A stretch of DNA of 58,941 nt from Dethiobacter alkaliphilus (GTDB lineage: Bacteria > Bacillota > Dethiobacteria > DTU022 > UBA8154). A program made the position numbers and the translations under genes. Below the pieces are notes generated by a model. It was not told the origin of the DNA. It did no database searches and saw only the letters and a program-made list of their open reading frames with translations. Below, in pieces: positions 1 through 8,029 of this stretch; the stretch's first letter is position 1; every line of letters starts with the position of its first letter. The stretch covers positions 51,372-110,312 of the forward strand of contig JAENYV010000013.1 in assembly GCA_016841605.1 (NCBI GenBank), in the 5' to 3' direction.

Positions 1-1
1 C

Positions 2-91
2 TATGCTGACTTGGGAGTGAACACCACAGATAATACAAGTATTACAGAAGGAAAACAGAATATTAAAGGGGGAATTATTTGTATAAATTAA
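2..91 (+). CDS. C-terminal end of a partial gene, unknown product
   Basis: This frame is open from the window edge to a TAA at 89-91 and encodes the last 29 residues of a protein whose start lies outside the window. The other two plus frames stop within the first 20 bases. The visible tail is polar and rich in Thr and Asn and ends in Gly-Gly-Ile-Ile-Cys-Ile-Asn, a composition seen in secreted proteins. No domain can be named. The next gene begins 48 bases later with its own ribosome site, so the two may be co-transcribed. The call rests only on the open frame and spacing. Confidence 0.4.
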   Translation, partial: YADLGVNTTDNTSITEGKQNIKGGIICIN

Positions 92-139
92 GATAAATAT
101 TAAAAAGGAAAAACTAAACGAGACAAGGAGATGAATTTA

Positions 140-898
140 ATGAAAAAGACATTATTTAAAACGATTATGGTTTTAGGTATTGTTGGTTTAATGTTAGCAG
201 GAACTGTTACAATAGCATTGGCTGATGAAACGCCAACTTTTCGAGGGATTGTATATGATTATAATGGACAATTTATTGAATTAACCCCAATGCAATATGT
301 TCAGTTTCGTGGTGCCACAAATCCAGATTTAAAGGCATTAGTGATTGATCCTGATACGAGTAATTTTAGACCTCTTCAAGCTATTGTAGATTCTAGAGGT
401 TACGTTTTTACAGTTATAAAATATGTTCAAACCGGCAAAAATTATAGTAACTTAGTTTTTGAAGATCAAGTTTCAAATTTGACAATGAGGTTGCCAAATT
501 CTGTCCAAGTAGTTTCTCAAGTTATTAATTTAATACCAAGAGATATAACGTTATCAAACATCTCTATTGAAGATATTAATCCGGTAATTACCAACGAAGC
601 TGAAAAAACAATACTAACTTTTGACGTAGATCCAGAAACAAGGTATTCAAATGGTACTGCTTCACCTTCCGAGGTAAACTTAAAATTTAAAATCGATTCA
701 GCGAACTATGACATTGCCGAAGACACTGCAAATGATGATTTACTACAACAAGCAATCGATTTATTAAAACTTTATAGCGGAGATGCTGATAAAACCGGAG
801 TACTTGGATCTACATTAATAAATGAGTCACCAATTACTGTAAGGTTAACTAGTGATATTACAGGAGTGCAAAAAATATATGAAATAATATTTGAGTAA
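140..898 (+). CDS. Small secreted protein, unknown function
   Basis: Encodes 252 residues. An ATG at 131 directly abuts the ribosome site AAGGAG (125-130), so the in-frame ATG at 140, nine bases downstream, is the better start. The N terminus is a classic signal peptide: Lys-Lys, a hydrophobic core (about residues 6-24), and an Ala-Leu-Ala cleavage site before Asp-Glu-Thr. The mature part of about 225 residues is predicted beta-rich and Asn/Thr/Ile-rich, with no cysteine, no anchor and no motif I recognise. Codons are strongly AT-biased. A terminator follows at 922-957, separating it from the next operon. The surface-protein genes around it suggest an extracellular role, but none can be assigned. 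Confidence 0.85.
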   Translation: MKKTLFKTIMVLGIVGLMLAGTVTIALADETPTFRGIVYDYNGQFIELTPMQYVQFRGATNPDLKALVIDPDTSNFRPLQAIVDSRGYVFTVIKYVQTGKNYSNLVFEDQVSNLTMRLPNSVQVVSQVINLIPRDITLSNISIEDINPVITNEAEKTILTFDVDPETRYSNGTASPSEVNLKFKIDSANYDIAEDTANDDLLQQAIDLLKLYSGDADKTGVLGSTLINESPITVRLTSDITGVQKIYEIIFE

Positions 899-921
899 GT
901 ATAAGAAAATGTTATAAATTT

Positions 922-957
922 AAAAAGGCTGCTTCATTAAATGAGGTAGCCTTTTTC
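922..957 (+). terminator. Intrinsic terminator after the first secreted-protein gene
   Basis: AAAAAGGCT pairs with AGCCTTTTT across a partly paired loop, and the 3' arm runs into a T-rich tail. It lies 24 bases after the stop at 898. Confidence 0.85.
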
Positions 958-1028
958 TTCTATCTTGGACTTCAAAAAAAAGTGTTTGTTTACTGCTGCT
1001 AAAAATAAATTAAATAAATCTGTTTCTG

Positions 1029-1057
1029 TTGACAAGAGAAAATCTACAGGTTAAACT
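1029..1057 (+). promoter_or_regulatory. Probable housekeeping-sigma promoter for the Ig/SLH/FecR operon
   Basis: A perfect -35 box TTGACA (1029-1034) is followed after 17 bases by TAAACT (1052-1057), a 4/6 match to TATAAT. The GTG start at 1108 lies about 45 bases beyond the expected start point. Confidence 0.6.
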
Positions 1058-1107
1058 AGTAAAGTCTACTAATTGTTAACATAATTAGCAGGAAGGAGAA
1101 ACAAAGT

Positions 1108-2616
1108 GTGAATATTAGAAAAATAGTATGTTGTGTAATATTTTCCTTATTAGTTCTATCTCCAGTAATGGTGCTGGCAGACACAATGAAAGCTGTTACA
1201 TTTGAGGAAATAGTTTTTAAAGAAGAAGTAATAAATTTGAATAAGGAGTGGACGGTCCGTTTTAGCAGGGAAATAGCATCTTCTTCAATAAATGAAGAAA
1301 ATATCTCTCTTCAAGAAAGAGAAAATGAAACCAAGATCCCTGTTGAACTAAAGCTTCAGCCTGACGCAAAAAGTGTGCGGGTTAAACCATTGGAACAGTA
1401 CGAGCCTGGGAAAAGTTATTGTCTTATTATTACCGATGGCATTCAAGACAAAAAAACAAAGTATTCATTGGCTAACCCGACATACATGTATTTCGAAGTA
1501 AAAAATTCAAAGGCACCTGTGATAACTCTGCATATAACTAATGAAACTGTTGAGGGAACCGAAGAATCAGCACTTTTCAACATTACTGGTTCAGTTGACA
1601 GGGAGGCAAAGATCAAAGTAAACGGCATAAATGTTCTTTTGCGTAATAAAGAATTTAACATAAATGTAACTCTGTATCCAGGAGTAAATACTTTTTTTGT
1701 TGAGGCAGAGGATGGAGACGGTAATAAGGCGACAAAGATTTTTACTATCAGATATGATAAAAAGACATCAACATCAAAAACAAATGATAAAAAGCCGGAT
1801 GAAACACCTTTAATTTTGCAAGTTAATCAAGCGGATCAAGTTGTTACAGGAAACGTATATTATCTCTCATTTTTAATTTCCGGATCGGTAAATAAGGAGT
1901 CAACGGTGGAACTTAACGGAGAGAAAGTTACTACTGTTGATAATACGTTTACAGTATACACGGAGCTAACAGAAGGATTAAATACAATTACTGTTCAAGC
2001 TCAGGATTTAGTGGGAAATATTGTTAAAAAAACATTACAGATTACTTACGAAAGATATGATGATAATCAATCACCTGCACAGTCGTCACCGCCGCGTATA
2101 ACTCTAGACCAGAGTGACGAGATTATTCAAGCAATTACAGCAACATACGAATATTTAGTTTCAGGTAGTATAGATAAAGATTCCGTTGTCACAGTAAATG
2201 GAAATACAGTTAACATGGAAAATAACAAATTTTCTACAAACGTAATACTATCTGAAGGGGAAAACAGGATAACTATAGAAGCAAGAGATGATAAAGATCA
2301 AATTAGTAGTAAGGTTCTCACTGTTAACTTGCAAAAGGTGCAGATTGATGCTGATTTAGTAGAAGTAAGAGAATGCATGAATAGCGTAATTGCAGAGGTC
2401 CAGACTGAAGAAACTAAGCAACTGTCTCGGTATATTCAGAATGTACTCGAGCAAATGATTAATGACCCTGATTATGATTACGAGAGTCAGAGTCCGGTTG
2501 TTAAAGGAATGTATAGTAGTTTAAGCAGTGCAGAAAAGGATGATTTTCAAAAGGCAATTCTAAAATATATTAGAGTATCTTTAATACTGAAACTGAAAAG
2601 CATTTTTGGGATTTAG
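1108..2616 (+). CDS. Secreted protein with SbsA-like Ig domain and three Ig-type repeats
   Basis: Encodes 502 residues, starting at GTG 1108 after GGAAGGAG (1091-1098). Residues 1-25 are a signal peptide ending near Leu-Ala-Asp. Residues about 28-133 resemble the SbsA/Big_5 Ig-like domain (a VRFSREI segment, then a YEPGKSY turn). Three repeats of about 85 aa follow (about 136-217, 232-316 and 328-411). Each has the pattern hydrophobic-SGSV-(D/N)-x-(E/D)-x-x-V-x-(V/L)NG...G-x-N-x-(F/I)-x-V-x-A-x-D, as in glucodextranase-type or cadherin-like Ig folds. The last 90 residues are predicted helical. There is no LPXTG and no C-terminal membrane segment. It heads an operon with the SLH gene 19 bases downstream, so that protein may supply its attachment to the wall (inference). 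Confidence 0.85.
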   Translation: MNIRKIVCCVIFSLLVLSPVMVLADTMKAVTFEEIVFKEEVINLNKEWTVRFSREIASSSINEENISLQERENETKIPVELKLQPDAKSVRVKPLEQYEPGKSYCLIITDGIQDKKTKYSLANPTYMYFEVKNSKAPVITLHITNETVEGTEESALFNITGSVDREAKIKVNGINVLLRNKEFNINVTLYPGVNTFFVEAEDGDGNKATKIFTIRYDKKTSTSKTNDKKPDETPLILQVNQADQVVTGNVYYLSFLISGSVNKESTVELNGEKVTTVDNTFTVYTELTEGLNTITVQAQDLVGNIVKKTLQITYERYDDNQSPAQSSPPRITLDQSDEIIQAITATYEYLVSGSIDKDSVVTVNGNTVNMENNKFSTNVILSEGENRITIEARDDKDQISSKVLTVNLQKVQIDADLVEVRECMNSVIAEVQTEETKQLSRYIQNVLEQMINDPDYDYESQSPVVKGMYSSLSSAEKDDFQKAILKYIRVSLILKLKSIFGI

Positions 2617-2635
2617 AACTGCAAGGAGGATGACA

Positions 2636-3316
2636 ATGAGTTATACCCGAAAAAGTAAAATATCAATGTTCTTTCTTTTATTTATTTTCTTGTTTAGTCT
2701 TCCTTTCAATAAGACGGCAGCTTCTGTTCCACAACCTACTGATATTGAAGGAAGTGCTTATGCGGAAGCCATTAGTGAGTTAGTTTCTATTGGTGTTATG
2801 CAGGGTTTTCCCGATGGATCATTTAAACCCGATGAGACAACAACACGCGCGCAGGCTGCAAAAATTATTTCATTTTTAATGGGCAGAGCAGAAGAAGTGG
2901 ATGAAAAAGATGCTACCCTTAAGACAATTTTCCCTGATGTGGAAACGGGTCACTGGGCAGCCGGATACATAAATATCTGCGTTGAGGAAGGAATTATTCG
3001 GGGTTTTCCTGATGGTTCATTTGCCCCCTCACAAACAGTAACACAAAGACAATTAGTTGCGTTAATGCTTCGTCTGCTGGGCTATGATACACTGCAGAAG
3101 CCATTGGAGTGGGAAAAAGAAGTAGATGAAACAGCTCAGGAGTTGGGGCTTATTACATGGGAGTATAAGCCTGATCTAGAATCTCCCCGAGAAATCTTAG
3201 CTCAGGCTTCCTATAATGCCATTCAAGCAGTTCCCATGTCTACCGGTTCATATTTAGCGGAAATAGTAAAACTCTTTGAACCTCTTTTCAAACTAAAGGT
3301 AACCGAGATTGAGTAA
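2636..3316 (+). CDS. S-layer homology (SLH) domain protein
   Basis: Encodes 226 residues. ATG 2636 sits six bases after AAGGAGG (2623-2629); the ATG at 2630 abuts that site and the upstream TTG is unlikely. A signal peptide covers residues 1-29. SLH repeat 1 (about 45-90) carries GFPDGSFKP and a TRAQAA helix. Repeat 2 (about 105-155) carries the FPDV...HWA start and GFPDGSFAP. A third, degenerate repeat follows near 165-205. SLH triplets bind pyruvylated secondary cell-wall polymer non-covalently in Gram-positive bacteria. The protein is almost nothing but SLH plus a short tail, so it looks like a wall-anchoring or adaptor subunit. It is flanked in the operon by two large secreted proteins that lack SLH domains. 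Confidence 0.92.
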   Translation: MSYTRKSKISMFFLLFIFLFSLPFNKTAASVPQPTDIEGSAYAEAISELVSIGVMQGFPDGSFKPDETTTRAQAAKIISFLMGRAEEVDEKDATLKTIFPDVETGHWAAGYINICVEEGIIRGFPDGSFAPSQTVTQRQLVALMLRLLGYDTLQKPLEWEKEVDETAQELGLITWEYKPDLESPREILAQASYNAIQAVPMSTGSYLAEIVKLFEPLFKLKVTEIE

Positions 3317-3356
3317 AAGTTTTTGTTATCGGATTTTTACGCGGGGAGTGGTAAAA

Positions 3357-6300
3357 ATGAGGCAAGAAAATGCTTTTATCGGCAATAGGCCGGGATCGAT
3401 TAAAAAAAAGAAAGGTATGTTTAACGGTTCTTTACTTAATTACTTTACAATTCTCGTGTTAATCGGGTTAATGATCCTGGGTAGCACCGGTAAAGCAATT
3501 GCTTCTTCCACTCCCCGACGGGCTACAATAATATCATTAATTGGTTCAGTATTGATACAAAATGCCGGACAAGCTATCGCGGTCCCCGCAAGAAAAAATA
3601 TGGAACTAAAAAGCGGTGATCGCATAATTACCGGCAATGATGCAACATGTGAAATTAGGTTTGATGACGGCAGTATTAGTCGTATCGGACCTGAAAGCCG
3701 TATTGATATCTCCTTCCTGCAAAGTGAAGGGGACGGCGTGGATACGACTATTATGAATGCTCATCGTGGAAGTGTCTGGAATAATGCCAAAGAGATTGTA
3801 AAACGCAACTCGCGCTTCGAAGTTAATACACCTGCGGCTGTTGCCAGTGTCCGGGGGACAAATTTTTTGGTAAGAGTACAGAGTATTATTGATACTTTGG
3901 TACGTGTTTATCAGGGTCAGGTTGGACTTTCCGCCGCATCGGAAGAACCTGAGGATGGTGACGGAGCTTCGTCTCCACCGATTTTAACTAAACTTTTAAC
4001 ATATGTTAACTCTTTTCAGCAAGCTACTTTTACTGCTGATGCTACTCCACCAGCAGCAGCTGAAGATGTAAACGTTTTGGATGTGGATGATTTTGAAAAA
4101 GACAATCTAGTGTCCGATCAACCGGAAGCTTATGTGCTCATAGAGACCGAGGTTAAAACCATCCTGCTGGACATAACCGGCGAAAGACTTCAGGAAGAAT
4201 TAAAGAATCTTGCTCTTATAACCAAAGAATTGGAGCTGCTTGACCAGTTGCTTGACCGGGAAACAAATCCGGAAAAAATTAGGCAGCTTCAGTTAATGCA
4301 GCAAAAAATGCAAAATGAGAAAAGTATTCGTCAGGAATTGGCCATAAACCTGGAGAAAGAAAGACAAGTTTTAACAGATGAGAAAGAAAAGTTTACTCAA
4401 TTAAAAGGAAAAATGGAGAGACTTACTCCAGAGCAGTTAAAAGAAGAAGCCAAAGATTTGCGTGAGGAGGAGAAGGCACACACCTCCGAGCAACAAGTAC
4501 GTCAGCAACAAATTACTCAACAGGAACAAAATGCTACTGAAACGCGCACGCAGCTTATTCAGCAAGGTGAAGAGCTTGGAGTAAAGGATACTCTTCAGCA
4601 AGCAGAATCTCTGGTAACTCCGGAATTAATTCAAAAGTTAGCTCAAGAGGTTTTACCGGCACAGTCTGAGCAAACAGAAACACAAACACAAATAGAGTCA
4701 CCATCATCAACACAATCATCGGATTCGGGTTCATCTTCAACAAAGTATTCTCTAACCCTAAACGTTTATCCGACTCCAGGTGGAACAGTCAGCGGAAGCG
4801 GCTCATATCGTCAGGGCAGAAGCGTTACCTTAAATGCCATACCTGCAACAGGGTATTCCTTTGTGAACTGGATGAAAGGCGATGCGGTGGTCAGTACTGA
4901 TGCCGAGTTTAACTATACAATGCCTTCGGAAGCAGTAACAATGATCGCAAATTTTGAAAAAATTGTCGAGCCCAGTTTTACCGTTTGCTTTGCTGTCTAT
5001 GATAAGGACGAGCAGGCTCTAGAAGATACATTAATCACCTTTAACGGAATTACAAACGGTGCCGGCGACTATATCTTTAAAAATATTTCACCGGGTACCT
5101 ATGAATACGTGATATCTAAAAAAGGTTACGAGACAGTAAAAGGTGAGCTAACAGTCCTAAATAATAGCATTAATAAAGCAATAACTTTGCAGAGCACGTA
5201 TTTTTTAACGCTGGAAGTTGCACCACCCAATGGTGGTACAGTATCCGGAGCCGGTGATTATACAGTGGGGGAGAAAGTTCAGATCAGTGCGACTGCCGCC
5301 GAAGGTTATAAGTTTGTGAACTGGACAACCGGCGGTTTCGAAATAGCTACTGTAGCGAGTTATGTCTACACGATGTCGGCTGAAGCAACAACATTGGTCG
5401 CGAATTTTGATGAGATTTACACAATAAGTGTTTCTACTGGTGAAGGCGGAACGGTAGCGGGTGGGGGATGTTATACGTATGGAAGCAGTGTTACCCTGAC
5501 AGCAACCCCGGTGACAGGGTATGAGTTTGTAAAATGGACAGAAAACGGTCAGGAAGTAAGCCGAAACGAAAGCTATTCTTTTTCTGCTTACGCTAATCGG
5601 ATACTCGTAGCCCATTTTAAGAAACTTTTACCTACAGGAGAGGTTCAGGGTACAGCAAATTTCATGGATAAAGAAACCCATGAAGGAATCAGCATTTTAC
5701 TTGTTGGTTACGATGCAGAAGGAAAACGGTTTGAAATTAGAACAAATACAGGTCAAAACGGGACTTTTTTATTAACAGGAATACCAAAAGGCTCTTATAC
5801 AATTACAGCAAGTTATGCAGACTATTATCAAACAAGTAAAGTTTTAACAGTTCAAGGAGGAGATGTAGTCGTTCTTGATCAGGTTTTAAAACTTTATCCT
5901 GAACAGTCTTTTGGAAGCCTTCAGGGTTATGCAAAATACCTATACAGAGAAAACCACGAAGGAATTTATATCAGAGTCCAGACTTTGGCCGGGGAATTTC
6001 TCCCGGATCTTGTAGCTTTAACAGATGCAAGCGGATATTTCTGTTTCGAGCAAATTCCTGTGGATTCTTTGTCAGGCGTAAGCAGCTATATTGTTACAGC
6101 TTATGCTTTGGATGCACAGCAGGAGTTAGCCAGTGATAGTATCCAGGTAACAATACAGGCGGGGGAAGAATATACGACAATTTCTGAAACGCTCTGGGTG
6201 AGAGCAGCGGCCAATAATGTTATTATTTTTGCCGACAATACGGAGCCTTGGGAGAGTAGTGCCTTGCTTGAAATGTTGGGAATGCTGGAGGTGAACTATA

Positions 6301-7604
6301 GTCTTCACTCAAGCTCTGGGATGGCAACCCTTTCCCTTCCCATTGATAGCACAGTGTGGATAATTAACGATCAGCCCCAGGAATTTTATAATTCCTATGC
6401 TGATAACCAGCAACGCTTTATTGATTTCGTTCAACAAGGAGGAACCTTGCTTTTCGAAGCGTGCGATCAGGGCTGGGAAGAAGGTTCGCTGAAGGAAGCC
6501 GGGGGTAAGCTTCCTGGTGGGGTAGAAAATGCATTGAGTAATGATTATTATAATTCTAATGTTAATCCCACTCATCCAATGATGACACATGTTCCCGCTG
6601 AGCTTTTCGGAAATTATGCCTCCCATAATTATTTTGTGAACCTGCCGGTTAATGCAACTATCCTTTGCACAGATTCGCAAGACAATCCCACTCTTGTTGA
6701 ATACAAATATGGTCAAGGTCGTGTAATTGCAACAGGTCAACCCCTGGAGTATCATTGGCAGTATGGTTATAATCCCCGACAGATCTACGCAAACATGATT
6801 TTCTATACTTTTAATCTTCCTGCAACCGTAATTATGGAATCCTATGGGTTTACGTTGCAAGCTAATCCGGAAACAGGAGGAGCAGTAATAGATAACACAA
6901 ATTTTGGACCGTATGCTGCAGAGGGGGCAAGCATTAATGTAGAAGCAATTTCCTGCACAGGTTATAAATTTGTAAACTGGACTGTAGACGGGGTGGAAGT
7001 TAGTTTATATCCATTGTTTAATTTTCCAATGCCCGCAGCAGATACTGTTCTTGTGGCAAATTTTATTGAAGATAGGGAAGTGCCGGTATTTGCAGAAGGT
7101 TATCCCCGGATAAATGCAACCTGTGACTCAGTGGAGTTAGCTGTACAATTAAATGAAGATGGAACAGGCTATTCCGTGATGCTGCCGGCTTTGGAAGCCG
7201 GGGAGCTTATGCTGACGGCAGAGCAAATCAAAGCATGGAATCCGGAAGAATATCCGGAGATAACAAGTTCGTGGACCGATAGTTTTCCGATTAATGCCGA
7301 TGAGGAAATAATAATACAAAATTATGAATATATCTACCCGGAGACAACTTATAAAATATACTTTTTCGCTGAAGACCCGGCAGGGAATATGACAAATGTT
7401 CAAGTGCTTGAAGTAACAACAGACATGGCAATGGAAGAGACGGTGATGCCGGAGTGTTGTCCTGCAGGGATTTTATCAGAAAACCGAAATGAGCAGCATA
7501 ACGGTATTCAAGGGCAGGTGGATTCATCGGAAGCAGGAGAGCATTTATTGATGACAAAGCAGATAAAGACACGTAATTCCGCGACCGGACCCGGAGATTA
7601 CTAG
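3357..7604 (+). CDS. FecR-domain protein with InlB B-repeats and a GATase-like domain
   Basis: Encodes 1,415 residues. ATG 3357 follows a GGGGAG site; an upstream TTG at 3309 overlaps the previous gene and is unlikely. After a long basic N region comes a hydrophobic signal segment (about 28-50). A FecR-type domain follows (about 55-190; RATIISLIGSV..., then TPAAVASVRGTNF). Next are a Gln/Glu-rich coiled coil (about 265-440), a Ser-rich linker, and InlB-type repeats (GGTV.G.G.Y..G..V...A....GY.FVNW) near 465-540, 615-690, 690-760 and 1150-1220. Carboxypeptidase-regulatory-like domains lie between them. A Rossmann-like block near 940-1145 resembles GATase/ThuA-like proteins. No CFI box is present. 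The 3' end looks frameshifted. It is last in the operon and followed by a terminator; binding of polymer or ligand outside the cell is the likely role (inference). Confidence 0.85.
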   Translation: MRQENAFIGNRPGSIKKKKGMFNGSLLNYFTILVLIGLMILGSTGKAIASSTPRRATIISLIGSVLIQNAGQAIAVPARKNMELKSGDRIITGNDATCEIRFDDGSISRIGPESRIDISFLQSEGDGVDTTIMNAHRGSVWNNAKEIVKRNSRFEVNTPAAVASVRGTNFLVRVQSIIDTLVRVYQGQVGLSAASEEPEDGDGASSPPILTKLLTYVNSFQQATFTADATPPAAAEDVNVLDVDDFEKDNLVSDQPEAYVLIETEVKTILLDITGERLQEELKNLALITKELELLDQLLDRETNPEKIRQLQLMQQKMQNEKSIRQELAINLEKERQVLTDEKEKFTQLKGKMERLTPEQLKEEAKDLREEEKAHTSEQQVRQQQITQQEQNATETRTQLIQQGEELGVKDTLQQAESLVTPELIQKLAQEVLPAQSEQTETQTQIESPSSTQSSDSGSSSTKYSLTLNVYPTPGGTVSGSGSYRQGRSVTLNAIPATGYSFVNWMKGDAVVSTDAEFNYTMPSEAVTMIANFEKIVEPSFTVCFAVYDKDEQALEDTLITFNGITNGAGDYIFKNISPGTYEYVISKKGYETVKGELTVLNNSINKAITLQSTYFLTLEVAPPNGGTVSGAGDYTVGEKVQISATAAEGYKFVNWTTGGFEIATVASYVYTMSAEATTLVANFDEIYTISVSTGEGGTVAGGGCYTYGSSVTLTATPVTGYEFVKWTENGQEVSRNESYSFSAYANRILVAHFKKLLPTGEVQGTANFMDKETHEGISILLVGYDAEGKRFEIRTNTGQNGTFLLTGIPKGSYTITASYADYYQTSKVLTVQGGDVVVLDQVLKLYPEQSFGSLQGYAKYLYRENHEGIYIRVQTLAGEFLPDLVALTDASGYFCFEQIPVDSLSGVSSYIVTAYALDAQQELASDSIQVTIQAGEEYTTISETLWVRAAANNVIIFADNTEPWESSALLEMLGMLEVNYSLHSSSGMATLSLPIDSTVWIINDQPQEFYNSYADNQQRFIDFVQQGGTLLFEACDQGWEEGSLKEAGGKLPGGVENALSNDYYNSNVNPTHPMMTHVPAELFGNYASHNYFVNLPVNATILCTDSQDNPTLVEYKYGQGRVIATGQPLEYHWQYGYNPRQIYANMIFYTFNLPATVIMESYGFTLQANPETGGAVIDNTNFGPYAAEGASINVEAISCTGYKFVNWTVDGVEVSLYPLFNFPMPAADTVLVANFIEDREVPVFAEGYPRINATCDSVELAVQLNEDGTGYSVMLPALEAGELMLTAEQIKAWNPEEYPEITSSWTDSFPINADEEIIIQNYEYIYPETTYKIYFFAEDPAGNMTNVQVLEVTTDMAMEETVMPECCPAGILSENRNEQHNGIQGQVDSSEAGEHLLMTKQIKTRNSATGPGDY

Positions 7605-7678
7605 TTCAACATGCGGAGTTGGTAAATGCCGAATTAATTTTCTTTTGCCTGTTCATCATGGCAGCAGAGGTTCCCTGG

Positions 7679-7720
7679 AAAAGACCATGCGAGGTGTCAC
7701 TACTAACGCATGGTCTTTTT
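7679..7720 (+). terminator. Strong intrinsic terminator after the FecR gene
   Basis: Perfect 13-base arms, AAAAGACCATGCG (7679-7691) and CGCATGGTCTTTT (7707-7719), flank a 15-base loop and end in a T run. Similar sequence occurs inside the regulator gene at 16048-16089. Confidence 0.9.
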
Positions 7721-7743
7721 AATAACCAAAAAAATTAAAATTC

Positions 7744-7770
7744 TAAAAAGGATATTTCTGTAGACGATAG
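7744..7770 (+). promoter_or_regulatory. Candidate sigma-28-type promoter upstream of the 2,616-aa gene
   Basis: TAAA (7744-7747) is followed after 15 bases by GACGATAG (7763-7770), close to the motility sigma consensus TAAA-N15-GCCGATAT. It is the clearest promoter-like element in the gap 7605-8029. That gap otherwise holds the terminator, a purine-rich stretch near 7866-7888, and a possible 12-codon leader (7908-7946) without convincing support. A leader of about 250 bases would precede the gene. Confidence 0.35.
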
Positions 7771-8029
7771 GAGGAACTCTAATTCCTACATAGAATTATA
7801 TTTTGATAAAATAAATGCCTGTATTACCAAATTAAGGAAGTAGGGTTCGATACTTTTCGGCAAGCAGCAGGCAGGAAGGAAGGAGGTTTTTATCCAAAGG
7901 TAAGATAATGATCAACCGCAGTACCAATATTATGAGGCGGCATTAAGTTGGATGCGTTGAAGAAGTAGTTTAGTTTTATTGTTTTTATGCAGTTTATTTG
8001 TCATTTTTTTATTGGGAGGATTAAAATTG

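Noticed and set aside
7908-7946. 12-codon leader peptide before the 2,616-aa gene
   Set aside because: The AAAGGT site is weak, there is no run of regulatory codons, and no attenuator hairpin follows.
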